From: Bacteroides sp.
Lineage (GTDB): Bacteria > Bacteroidota > Bacteroidia > Bacteroidales > Bacteroidaceae
Direction of reading: 5' to 3'
NCBI GenBank assembly: GCA_021201335.1
Contig: JAJQFD010000042.1
Span: 310,001-374,000 of the forward strand
DNA length: 64,000 nucleotides
Each line of letters begins with the position of its first letter. The first letter of the stretch is position 1. This document shows, piece after piece, positions 32,503 to 42,089 of the stretch. The position numbers and the translations under genes are program-made. Under the pieces are notes generated by a model that saw nothing but the letters and a program-made list of their open reading frames with translations, ran no database searches and had not been told where the DNA came from.

Positions 32503-32516
32503 ACATAAATATTGCA
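32503..32516. promoter_or_regulatory. Shared 14-bp motif ACATAAATATTGCA (copy 2)
   Basis: Exact match to 25887-25900. Confidence 0.45.
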
Positions 32517-32540
32517 TTAATAATACATCTTTCTATAAAC

Positions 32541-32592
32541 AAAATGAATGCTTAAAATTCATTTTTTAAGCCATAACTCCCTCCTACTTTTG
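32541..32592 (+). promoter_or_regulatory. Promoter region of the SusC/SusD operon: inverted repeat AAAATGAAT-N7-ATTCATTTT and Bacteroidetes -7-like TACTTTTG
   Basis: Palindrome 32541-32565; TAnnTTTG match at 32585-32592. Confidence 0.45.
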
Positions 32593-32633
32593 TATCGAAA
32601 ACAATAGAGATAACTTTTAAAAGGTAAAAGAAC

Positions 32634-33122
32634 ATGAAAACAAAAATGTTAGGAATACTAATAATGTGCTTTGGTTTTAACCTCTTGTTAAATGCCGCTG
32701 AGGTAAATGAGAAAAATGTAAATCTGGCTTCCATGATAAGACTAATAGAAGTAACTAACAAAAACATTAACATCAATTGCCTGTCGAACGAAGAGTTCGC
32801 ATCGCGTATCGGAACGACTGAAAGTGAGCTCAACAATTATATCCATAGCCTGTTTCAGAATGCGTTGGAAGAAACAAATAAGAATACAGATGCTACGGGT
32901 CAGTACTTCCTGCAATTAAATCAATATGATTTATCAGCAGCCGGATACCCTTACAATAATTTCCAGCATTCCATCGAATATGCTATTTACGACGAAAACA
33001 TGAATGAAGTATATATTGGCAATCACCGCTTTGTTACTTTCAGTAAGGTTTCGAAAGATGAACTAGTGAAACAGTTCAAGAAAGTATCCAAAAAGATACT
33101 CTCAGTTATCAATAAGAAATAA
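32634..33122 (+). CDS. Small exported protein of unknown function
   Basis: Signal peptide MKTKMLGILIMCFGFNLLLNAAEV; no recognised domain. Confidence 0.7.
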   Translation: MKTKMLGILIMCFGFNLLLNAAEVNEKNVNLASMIRLIEVTNKNININCLSNEEFASRIGTTESELNNYIHSLFQNALEETNKNTDATGQYFLQLNQYDLSAAGYPYNNFQHSIEYAIYDENMNEVYIGNHRFVTFSKVSKDELVKQFKKVSKKILSVINKK

Positions 33123-33142
33123 GCGACCCCACCAACAAACCT

Positions 33143-36100
33143 ATGAAGAAAATTATATTTTTTCTCTTTCTCCTGACTATGTGCAGTATCATTCTGGCAC
33201 AAAATAAAATCACTGGTATTGTGATAGATGCAGCCACCAAAGAACCTGTTATTGGTGCAAACGTGGTGGAAGCCGGAACAGCCAATGGTATGATTACCAA
33301 TCTTGACGGTGAATTCACGTTGACTCTCTCGAATCAAAAGTCAGGTATAACGATCTCTATGATCGGATACAAAACATTGGAAGTATTCAAACCACGCCCG
33401 GCGGATACCTACAAGATTGAAGAGGATGTACAGGAAATAGAAGGGGTGGTAGTTACCGCCCTGCATATTCCCAAACAAAAAAAGATGCTAGGATACGCTG
33501 TACAAGAAGTAAAAGGAGATGAGATAGCTGTATCCCGCGATGTAAATCCGGTAAGTGCCCTGGTGGGTAAAGTGGCCGGAATGCGGGTGAGCATCGGCAC
33601 CGACTTGTTGAGCAGCCCCACCATACAGGTTCGTGGTGTCAGTCCTATTTATGTAATAGATGGTGTACCTGTCAAAGATAATACCTGGAGCTTCAGCCCG
33701 GACGATATTGAGGCCATCACTGTTCTGAAAGGGCCGACAGCCGCCGCCCTTTACGGTTCAGGAGGAAAGAACGGAGCTATACAAATTACAACGAAAAGAG
33801 GAACTGTCGGTGTCCGCAACTTCAGTGTGGATGTAAAGTCAACTACTCAGATTCAAACTTCTTTTATAGCTATTCCGGGTGTACAAAATTCTTATGGTTC
33901 AGGTAGTAACTTTAAGTATAGTTTCGGCGACGGATTGAAAGGAAACATCAATGGTATCTATAATCAGGACTCTGATGTGTGGGGACCTCGCTTTGAAGGT
34001 CAGTTAATTAAGCAATACAACAGTCCGATGGATGCAGAAGGTATACGAACTCCTACTCCCTGGCTGTCCGTCGGAAAAGACAACCTGGAACGTTTCATGC
34101 AAACAGGATTGGTAACAACCAACAATATTGCAATAGCCCAGAAGTCTGAATCCGGAGACTTTCGTATCTCTGTTTCTGATACTTATCAGAAAGGAATTCT
34201 TCCCAATACCAAACTGAACTCCTTCAATACGAACTTCTCCGGATCCATGAATCTGAGTGAACGGGTGAAGATATTGGGAACCATAAATTTTAATCGTACA
34301 ACTTCTCCCAACTTCCCGGAAACGTATTATAATCCGCGCAGCCCCATCTATTTATTAAGTATCTGGACAGGTGCACACATCAATATTGACGACCTTCGTA
34401 ATTATTGGGTACCCGGCATGGAAGGCGTGCAACAATATAGTTATGATTATGCACAGTACAACAATCCCTGGTTTATGATGTATGAAAATACCCGTGAATA
34501 TGCGGAAGATAACATAAATGGTCAGTTGGCATTAACCTGGCGAATTACACCGGAGCTGGACTTACGGATTCGAACGAATATGAATACCAACAAGAAATCC
34601 AAAAACGAAAAGTTCCCGGTCAATACTTCCTTTTATGATGATGATTATGGTACTAAAAAATGGGTAGGCGGATACGATGAAACCTACGAGCAGTACACGG
34701 ATTGGAATTCTGACTTCATGCTGAATTATGCTCATAAGTTCAGCCCTATCTTTGGAGTTAAAGCCGCATTAGGAGGTGCTTAACGTATGCAAGAATACAA
34801 AGACTCTTATATGACTACTCATGGTGGATTGATCGTCCCCGGAATCTATACCTTCCAAAATGCAGTAGAAGGTGCGAAAGGAAAGACAGAGAAATGGGAG
34901 AAAGAGGTCGGCAGTTTTTATGCCAACGTTAATTTGGACTATAAAAACTATCTCTTTCTTAACCTGACAGGCCGTATGGACAAATCTTCTACCCTGCCTA
35001 TAAACAATAACACCTACTTTTATCCTTCGGTTTCATTAAGTGGAGTCATATCGGATATGTTTGACATCTCAAGTGTATTCTCCTACCTGCGTGCCCGTGC
35101 ATCGTATGCCCGTGTTGGGGGTGACCTCGACCCCTATCAACTAAAAAGTGCTTATATTACCGGCGACCTCTGGAACGGACAAACCCCTCTTTATACAAAC
35201 GATGAATTAAAAGACGCTAATATCAAACCTGAATTCAGTTCGTCCGCAGAGTTTGGAGTGGATGCCCGCTTCTTCAACAATCGTCTCGGATTTGATTTCT
35301 GTTACTTCTTCGCGAAAGATGGTCCACAGATTTTCTCCCTCTCTACTCCTTCTTCTTCGGGATATGAAACCCGGCTTGTTAACGGACTCACCTACAAAAG
35401 ACGTGGTATAGAACTAACGTTAACCGCTAATCCGGTTCAAACAAATGACTTTAGTTGGAATATATCCGGGAATATATCCAAATCTCACCGATACCTGGAG
35501 AAGATATACGAAGATATACAGAACTACGGCTATATCCGCAAAGGAGAACGTGCCGATCAGATCTGGGTGCAAGACTTTATGTATGATCCCGATGGACAAG
35601 TAATTTATAAAGATGGGTTACCCGTCCGTGACCCTATAAAGAAACATATCGGGAATTACGATCCGGACTTTATCTTCGGGTTTCACAATCAGTTCCGTTT
35701 TAAGAATGTGACTGTTTCTTTCAGTCTGGATGGTAACATAAGCGGTAAGATTTACAACGAAATAGCCATGAATCTCTGGAAATCCGGTCGCCACGAAGAT
35801 TCTGATAATGAATGGAGACTGGCAGACTGGGAAGCCTATAAAGCAAATCCGGAAGGATACGGCATCAGTTATAAAGGAACTTTCGTTGCACCTGGCGTGG
35901 TAGTAACCGGAGGAGAACTAAAACGTGACGCGGATGGAAATGTTATTTCAGATACGCGTACATTTGCTCCTAATACCACTCCTGTACTTTATCAGGCCTG
36001 GGCGGGCTCCAGTAACAGTTATTACCGTACAGAATCACAAACCTATCAGAGTCGTACGTATGTGAAGCTCCGGGATGTGACTATTACCTACAATCTTCCC

Positions 36101-36280
36101 TCTTCTCTACTTAAGAAGATTGGTTTGCTGCGCACAGCCAGTATTTCAGTGGTTGGCAGAAACCTACTTTACCTCTCAAAAGCAGACTTTCTGGATCTGG
36201 ATCAGTTTACAGATGCAAGTAGCGCATTGCAAACACCTTCTACCCGAAACTTCGGGATTAACATTAACGCAACTTTTTAA
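33143..36280 (+). pseudogene. SusC-family TonB-dependent receptor, interrupted by in-frame TAA at 34781-34783
   Basis: CarboxypepD_reg-like and plug domain (ITGIVIDAATKEPVIGANVVEAGT); ORFs 33143-34783 and 34787-36280 are in one frame: KAALGGA*RMQEYKDSYMTTHGG. Confidence 0.85.
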
Positions 36281-36290
36281 TTTTTACTCA

Positions 36291-37772
36291 ATGAAAAAAA
36301 TATGCTATCAACTCCTGCTGGGTATGATGTTATTCATAGCTGGTTGTGACGATCACTTTGAAAGCTTACAGGAGAATCCGAACTCACCCGATATAGCCGC
36401 ACCTATTAATATCCTGCAAAGCATTATTCAGGATAGCTGGGAGACACCCTGGACTCGTACCGAACGTCTAAATCAATATTACGTGTCTACCTATGTAGTA
36501 TACGATGATCAAAATTACCTGCTGGGAGAATATAAAATGGATTATGGCACGCTCCGTGATATCGCAGCCCTGGAAAAAGAAGTAGCCCGTGTAGGAACAG
36601 AAGACTCAAAACAATTCCTTCCCGTTGCTAAATTCTTCCGTGCCTTTTTCTATATCCGTATGACAGAACGTTTGGGCGATATCCCCATGTCTGAAGCAGT
36701 GAAAGGGGAAGAAGGAAAGTTTACCCCCATATATGACAGCCAGAAAGAGGTATATACCAACTGTCTGCAACTACTGGAAGAGGCCAATACCGAACTGGCA
36801 CTTTATACAGGTAAAACATACGCATTAACCAATGATCTTTATTTCAACGGGAATATAACGCAATGGAGAAAAGCGGTTAACACCTTTCGGATACGCGTGC
36901 TGATGTCATTGAGTAAGCGCAACGAAGAAATGAATGTAGCTGAGCAATTGCACCAGATCATTTCAGATCCGGAGAAATATCCTCTTATGGAGTCTATCAA
37001 AGACAATATGCAAATTACTTATTACGGTAGTGCTGATGATCAATATCCACTCTATCCGGATAACGGACGAAAATACGCCAGCATCTATTTTATAGGTGAT
37101 ACATATGTCAGCCAGCTAAAGCGAACAGAAGATCCGCGAATATTTATCCAGATGGTACCCGGCGATACTCAAAACGCCGGAGTGGAAGGAAGAGAGCGAA
37201 TGTTTTCTTCTTACGTAGGGGGAGTAACCGGAAATACCATTGAAGCTTTGCAACAGCAAGGTAGTGACGGATTGTTAGCTTACATAAATTATGATACCTA
37301 TATTACTCCAACCGGATTGCCATGTGTACAACTGGGTTATCAGGAACTCCAGTTGACTTTGGCTGAAGCAGCAAACCAAGGATGGATAAATGAAGATGCT
37401 CAAACTTACTATACGAACGGTATTCGTGCGGATATGGATTTCTATGGGGTAAATAAAGATGAGATCGAAGCCTTCTTGACAAATCCGGTAAACATATATC
37501 AAGGTGATAACGAGGCGGGGCTGAAACAAATCCGGGAACAAAAATATGTCGCCTTGTTTCAGAACTCCGGTTACCAGGCGTTCTTCGAGCAGCGCCGTAC
37601 AGGTGTGCCGGAGTTCAGCATCGGCGAAGGAAATGCAAATGGAAAAATCCCTCTTCGATGGATGTACCCTACTAGTGAGCGTCAGTATAACGAAGAAAAT
37701 CTGAAAGCGGCTTTGCAATCTCAATTCCAAGGCTCTGACGATATTAATGATGTCATGTGGCTCATTAAATAG
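36291..37772 (+). CDS. SusD/RagB-like lipoprotein
   Basis: MKKICYQLLLGMMLFIAGCDDHFESLQENPNSP; SusD-like TPR region and C-terminus; follows SusC. Confidence 0.88.
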   Translation: MKKICYQLLLGMMLFIAGCDDHFESLQENPNSPDIAAPINILQSIIQDSWETPWTRTERLNQYYVSTYVVYDDQNYLLGEYKMDYGTLRDIAALEKEVARVGTEDSKQFLPVAKFFRAFFYIRMTERLGDIPMSEAVKGEEGKFTPIYDSQKEVYTNCLQLLEEANTELALYTGKTYALTNDLYFNGNITQWRKAVNTFRIRVLMSLSKRNEEMNVAEQLHQIISDPEKYPLMESIKDNMQITYYGSADDQYPLYPDNGRKYASIYFIGDTYVSQLKRTEDPRIFIQMVPGDTQNAGVEGRERMFSSYVGGVTGNTIEALQQQGSDGLLAYINYDTYITPTGLPCVQLGYQELQLTLAEAANQGWINEDAQTYYTNGIRADMDFYGVNKDEIEAFLTNPVNIYQGDNEAGLKQIREQKYVALFQNSGYQAFFEQRRTGVPEFSIGEGNANGKIPLRWMYPTSERQYNEENLKAALQSQFQGSDDINDVMWLIK

Positions 37773-37815
37773 AATTTATTACCTTTAACCTCCACACATT
37801 AAATATTAACATTGT

Positions 37816-38718
37816 ATGAAAAGAACCAACTTATGGCTGATCTTTGTTTTATCACTATTTGTCTTTGGTTGCACATCCTCCACAGAGCCCAAAGCCAAAC
37901 ATGTCATCCTTATCGGACTGGACGGCTGGGGAGCCTATAGTTTTGATAAAGCAGAAATGCCTGTTACCAAACAATTGATGCAGGAAGGATCTTATACCTT
38001 AAAGAAACGTTCTGTCCTGCCTTCTTCCAGTGCAGTAAACTGGGCATCCATGTTCATGGGTGCAGGTCCGGAAGTGCATGGTTATACGGAATGGGGATCG
38101 AAAACCCCCGAACTTCCTTCCCGAGTGGTGAATAAACATGGTATTTTTCCTACCATCTTCCAGTTGTACCGGGATGCTAATCCGAATGCGGAAATTGGTT
38201 GTGTCTACGAATGGGATGGGATCAAGTATCTGACCGACACATTATCACTTAATTATCATGCATTGACTCCCGATTATAAAAACAATCCGACTGTCTTGTG
38301 CGAAATGGCTGTTCAATATATCCGTGAAAAGAAACCCAATCTGTTTGCCGTTATATTCGATAACCCAGATCATATCGGACATCAAGATGGTCACGATACG
38401 CCGGCGTATTACAACAAGCTAAAAGAACTGGATAAATACATCGGCCAGATAGCGAATGCAGTGAAAAAAGCCGGGATGTTAGAGGAAACTATTTTTATCA
38501 TCACCGCTGACCATGGAGGCATTGATAAAGGACATGGAGGAAAAACAATGATGGAAATGGAAACTCCTTTTATCATTTCCGGGAAGAATATAAAGAAAGG
38601 ATATTGTTTCGACAATATCAGTATGATGCAATATGATTGTGCTTCCGTTCTTGCTACAATATTCGGATTGCAACAACCCCAGGTATGGACAGGGCGTTCG
38701 ATGCCGGTATTCAAATAA
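37816..38718 (+). CDS. Alkaline-phosphatase-superfamily type I phosphodiesterase/nucleotide pyrophosphatase, lipoprotein
   Basis: KHVILIGLDGWGAYSFDKAEMP, NPDHIGHQDGH, ITADHGGIDKGHGG; lipobox FGC. Confidence 0.88.
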   Translation: MKRTNLWLIFVLSLFVFGCTSSTEPKAKHVILIGLDGWGAYSFDKAEMPVTKQLMQEGSYTLKKRSVLPSSSAVNWASMFMGAGPEVHGYTEWGSKTPELPSRVVNKHGIFPTIFQLYRDANPNAEIGCVYEWDGIKYLTDTLSLNYHALTPDYKNNPTVLCEMAVQYIREKKPNLFAVIFDNPDHIGHQDGHDTPAYYNKLKELDKYIGQIANAVKKAGMLEETIFIITADHGGIDKGHGGKTMMEMETPFIISGKNIKKGYCFDNISMMQYDCASVLATIFGLQQPQVWTGRSMPVFK

Positions 38719-38724
38719 AGAAAT

Positions 38725-38790
38725 AGAGTACGCCTATCGTGCGTGCAGTCTATACTTATTAAACAAGTACGATACGCCTATCCTCCCAGG
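38725..38790. repeat. 22-bp-period array, family B (second location)
   Basis: AGAGTACGCCTATCGTGCGTGC (38725), AGTCTATACTTATTAAACAAGT, ACGATACGCCTATCCTCCCAGG (38769); TACGCCTATC in register 44 bp apart; unit 1 matches 5849 unit at 18/22. Confidence 0.65.
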
Positions 38791-38826
38791 CTAATTCTAT
38801 TTCACTATTTGGGAACTTTACTTGTA

Positions 38827-38870
38827 AAATCTGTTTCACAATAACATGGCTATTGCGGAACAGATTTTTT
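38827..38870 (+). terminator. Rho-independent terminator
   Basis: AAATCTGTTtcaCAATA...TATTGcggAACAGATTT followed by T-run. Confidence 0.75.
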
Positions 38871-39005
38871 ATATTTCCGTATTCCATGAATCTTCATTCT
38901 GAAAGTAGCAAAAACTGTTCTCAATTACAAACTGCTTCTTTTAATTAAGTCAATTTTTTTATCTTTGGAATAAAGCCTATTTACTCTCAGAAAAACCTAT
39001 GCCTT

Positions 39006-40901
39006 ATGAAAAAGTTAATTTTACTCCTTTCATCCGTTATACTCCTATTTGCCTGCCAGGATGATATAATATCAGAATATTCCGACCAAACAGATACCAG
39101 TGTAGATGCTTTTACTTTCGCTGAAGAAGATATCCTGAAAGGACGAATACGCGTCAAATTAAAAGAAGAGCCTCCGGGCGAAGTAGCCGTTAGAGACGTT
39201 AATGGTACGGTAACTACAGGAATTGATGCCTTGGATGATATTGCCCCCGTTCTGGGAATTACTCAGATTAAACGTATTTTCCCACCTACCGGAAAATTTG
39301 AAGAACGTACCCGCCGGAAAGGAATGCACCTTTGGTATGATATCTGGTTCACGGCAGATTTAGCGGCTACACGTGCCACAGGAGAACTAGCTGCCATGGA
39401 AGAATTTGAAATTGTTACACCGGTAGTGAAAGTTGTTTCTACCCGTAGTCCCTTACTATCGACTTTTGAAACTCATTTAATCGATGCTCTGAGGCAAAGC
39501 AATGAACTATCTTTCAATGATCCCGACTTACCCAAACAATGGAATTACTATAATCCGGGAACAGAATCATGGCAGGAAGCAAATGCAGATGTGCGTTTAA
39601 TTGATGTCTGGCAACAATATAACGGTCATCCGGATATCATCGTAGCGTTGGTAGATGGGGGTATCGACCTGGATCATCCCGACCTGAAGCCTAACTTATG
39701 GATGAACAGCAATGAAATCCCTGATAACGGGCTGGACGACGATAGCAACGGGTATGTGGATGATATATACGGCTATAACTTTGTCTCCGGGAATGCAACC
39801 ATTACACCCAATAAACATGGTACGCATGTGGCCGGAATTATCGGAGCAGCCAATAACAACCAGATAGGTGTTTGTGGTATTGCGGGAGGCAATGGTACAG
39901 TCAACAGTGGAGTTAAGTTAATGAGCTGCCAAACCTTTCAGCATCCGGGAGGAAGGACAGAATATGAAGAATCTGCTACCTACGACGATATTGCGGCAGT
40001 CATCAAATATGGAGCAGACAATGGAGCCGTTATCTGCCAGAATAGTTGGGGATACTCTCTGGAAGCAACCGTTTTCTCTGGAAGAAATACCCGGTCCTCC
40101 TATATTGATCCTGCCCACAAAGATGCCATAGATTATTTTGTGGAGTATGCCGGATGTGATAACAACTTGAACCAACTACCCGGAAGTCCGATGAAGGGAG
40201 GAATCGTATTGTTCGCTTCGGGAAATAGTAACACACCGATTCCAAGTATCGCTGCGCCCGCCGATTACAACAAAGTACTGGGTATTGCAGCCATAGGCCC
40301 GGATTACAAAAAGGCTGATTACTCCAACTATGGTACTTATATGGACCTTTCTGCACCGGGAGGAGGCAAAGATATAGAGGAAAAGAAAATATGGAGCACG
40401 ACTATGACTGAGATGGGTAGCTATATGTATCAGGCTGGTACTTCAATGGCGTGCCCCCATGTTGCCGGGGTCGCTGCATTGGTTATCCAGAAGCACGGTG
40501 TAGGGAAACCGGGATTTACCGCTGCCCAACTGGAAGAAATTCTTCTCACCACAGCCTACGATATATCCGAGTATAACCCGAAATATGTAGGCCAATTAGG
40601 ATTTGGATGCGTAAACGCCGCTGCAGCCTTACAAGCAGATTTACCCCCGCACAAACCGTTTTCGCTTGCATCCAATCCGGTCACCAATGGAAATTTGTCG
40701 TTTACGGTTCATACGGATTTAGCCGGGCAAGCGATCATTGCCATTTACAATAGCACGGGAAACAAGATTCTTCAAAAAGAGATTGTGACCAAGCGGTATG
40801 TTCTTTTCAGCCTTGATATTCATGAATTGGCGGCAGGTTACTATACGTTGCAATACGAATGCAACGAACAGGTTATCAAAGAGAAATTTATCAAGTACTA
40901 A
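39006..40901 (+). CDS. S8 subtilisin-like serine protease, lipoprotein-like signal and T9SS-type C-terminal sorting domain
   Basis: VALVDGGIDLDHPDL, NKHGTHVAGIIGA, GTSMACPHVAGVAAL; C-terminal SLASNPVTNGNLSFTVHTDLAGQAIIAIYNSTGNKILQKE... Confidence 0.92.
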   Translation: MKKLILLLSSVILLFACQDDIISEYSDQTDTSVDAFTFAEEDILKGRIRVKLKEEPPGEVAVRDVNGTVTTGIDALDDIAPVLGITQIKRIFPPTGKFEERTRRKGMHLWYDIWFTADLAATRATGELAAMEEFEIVTPVVKVVSTRSPLLSTFETHLIDALRQSNELSFNDPDLPKQWNYYNPGTESWQEANADVRLIDVWQQYNGHPDIIVALVDGGIDLDHPDLKPNLWMNSNEIPDNGLDDDSNGYVDDIYGYNFVSGNATITPNKHGTHVAGIIGAANNNQIGVCGIAGGNGTVNSGVKLMSCQTFQHPGGRTEYEESATYDDIAAVIKYGADNGAVICQNSWGYSLEATVFSGRNTRSSYIDPAHKDAIDYFVEYAGCDNNLNQLPGSPMKGGIVLFASGNSNTPIPSIAAPADYNKVLGIAAIGPDYKKADYSNYGTYMDLSAPGGGKDIEEKKIWSTTMTEMGSYMYQAGTSMACPHVAGVAALVIQKHGVGKPGFTAAQLEEILLTTAYDISEYNPKYVGQLGFGCVNAAAALQADLPPHKPFSLASNPVTNGNLSFTVHTDLAGQAIIAIYNSTGNKILQKEIVTKRYVLFSLDIHELAAGYYTLQYECNEQVIKEKFIKY

Positions 40902-40928
40902 CTTCATCTGATAAAAACAAAAGAAAAA

Positions 40929-41915
40929 ATGAAGAAGATTATCGTCTCTATATTCTTCCTGAGCTTTACTACATGGACTGCGAAAGGACAAAATGAAATG
41001 AAACCCATCAATACCGGGGCAGCCAACTTCCTCACTATTGCTCCTGATGCACAGGGAGCTGCCACAGGCGGTGCCGGAGTAGCAGTTACCGGAAGAGATC
41101 ATACCATCTTCTATAATGCCGCCGGTGCATTGCTGGATAACACCCGCAAAGGAGGAGTCACTGCTACATTTGCCCCGTGGATGCGCGGACAAGAATCCGG
41201 ACACTCATTGAATAGTTTAGCCGGCTTTTACAAAATAGACAATAAAAATGCTTTGTTGGCCAGTGTTCGCTACTATCATTATCCAAAAATAGAAGAGATA
41301 ACCGGGGGTGAGATAACCGGTAAAATACATCCGAAAGAACTAGCTATTGATATTGGTTATGCCCGGGAATTGTTTCAGAACTTTGCTGTCTCAGCTACAT
41401 TCCGGTATGTTTATTCGAACATGGGGAATATAGGAGAGGCTAAAAACGCGAGTGCCGTTGCATTTGATATCGGCGCACTCTACAAACAAGCCTTTTCGAT
41501 GATGCCCGAAGGCTCCTGGGCACTAGGTCTCACAGTAAGTAATATCGGTTCGAAAATAAAATACCTGGATACGAAAGAAGACCTTCCCGCAGTGGCTAAA
41601 CTGGGTGGATCGGTTGATTTACCCTTTTCAAACAATCATCGGATTATGTTGGTTGCCGACTTTGGTTACCGCTTTCTACCTTCCGATATTAAGGCTGCCA
41701 ATGTAAGTGCGGGACTGGAATATACGCTTATGCAGCATTTGATGTTTCGAGGGGGCTACCATTACGGAGATACCGATAAAGGAGATAATAGCTATGGCAC
41801 TGCCGGTTTAGGTATAAACTACCTGGGTGGGCATGTGGACTTCACGTGGTTATTTGCACAAAATGACAGCCCGTTGAAAAACTCTTTCTGGGTGTCTCTT
41901 GGCTTTTCCTTTTAA
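40929..41915 (+). CDS. PorV/PorQ-family outer-membrane protein
   Basis: TGAANFLTIAPDAQGAATGGAGVAVTGRDHTIFYNAAG, FadL-like beta-barrel; directly after a T9SS-tailed protease. Confidence 0.85.
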   Translation: MKKIIVSIFFLSFTTWTAKGQNEMKPINTGAANFLTIAPDAQGAATGGAGVAVTGRDHTIFYNAAGALLDNTRKGGVTATFAPWMRGQESGHSLNSLAGFYKIDNKNALLASVRYYHYPKIEEITGGEITGKIHPKELAIDIGYARELFQNFAVSATFRYVYSNMGNIGEAKNASAVAFDIGALYKQAFSMMPEGSWALGLTVSNIGSKIKYLDTKEDLPAVAKLGGSVDLPFSNNHRIMLVADFGYRFLPSDIKAANVSAGLEYTLMQHLMFRGGYHYGDTDKGDNSYGTAGLGINYLGGHVDFTWLFAQNDSPLKNSFWVSLGFSF

Positions 41916-41972
41916 AGTTTGAAAAAGAATACTGGTTGTTTCGGTTTTTTCTTCAGGATATTATCCGGAGGT

Positions 41973-42068
41973 GTAGGGGCATCCTTTGTGGGTGTCCTCT
42001 GATCATATTTATATTCTAAACGATATCAAGCAAACCATTATTCGGGCACCCACAAGGGACGCTCCTAC
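41973..42068. repeat. Inverted repeat between convergent genes (about 25-bp arms)
   Basis: GTAGGGGCATCCTTTGTGGGTGTCC (41973-41997) versus reverse complement of 42044-42068 GTAGGAGCGTCCCTTGTGGGTGCCC. Confidence 0.75.
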
Positions 42069-42089
42069 CCATGGGATCCACATTCTCCA

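Noticed and set aside
26797-34783. Stop-codon recoding or selenocysteine/pyrrolysine insertion
   Set aside because: The two in-frame stops differ (TAG and TAA), both are used as ordinary stops nearby, and there is no supporting structure or biosynthesis gene in view.
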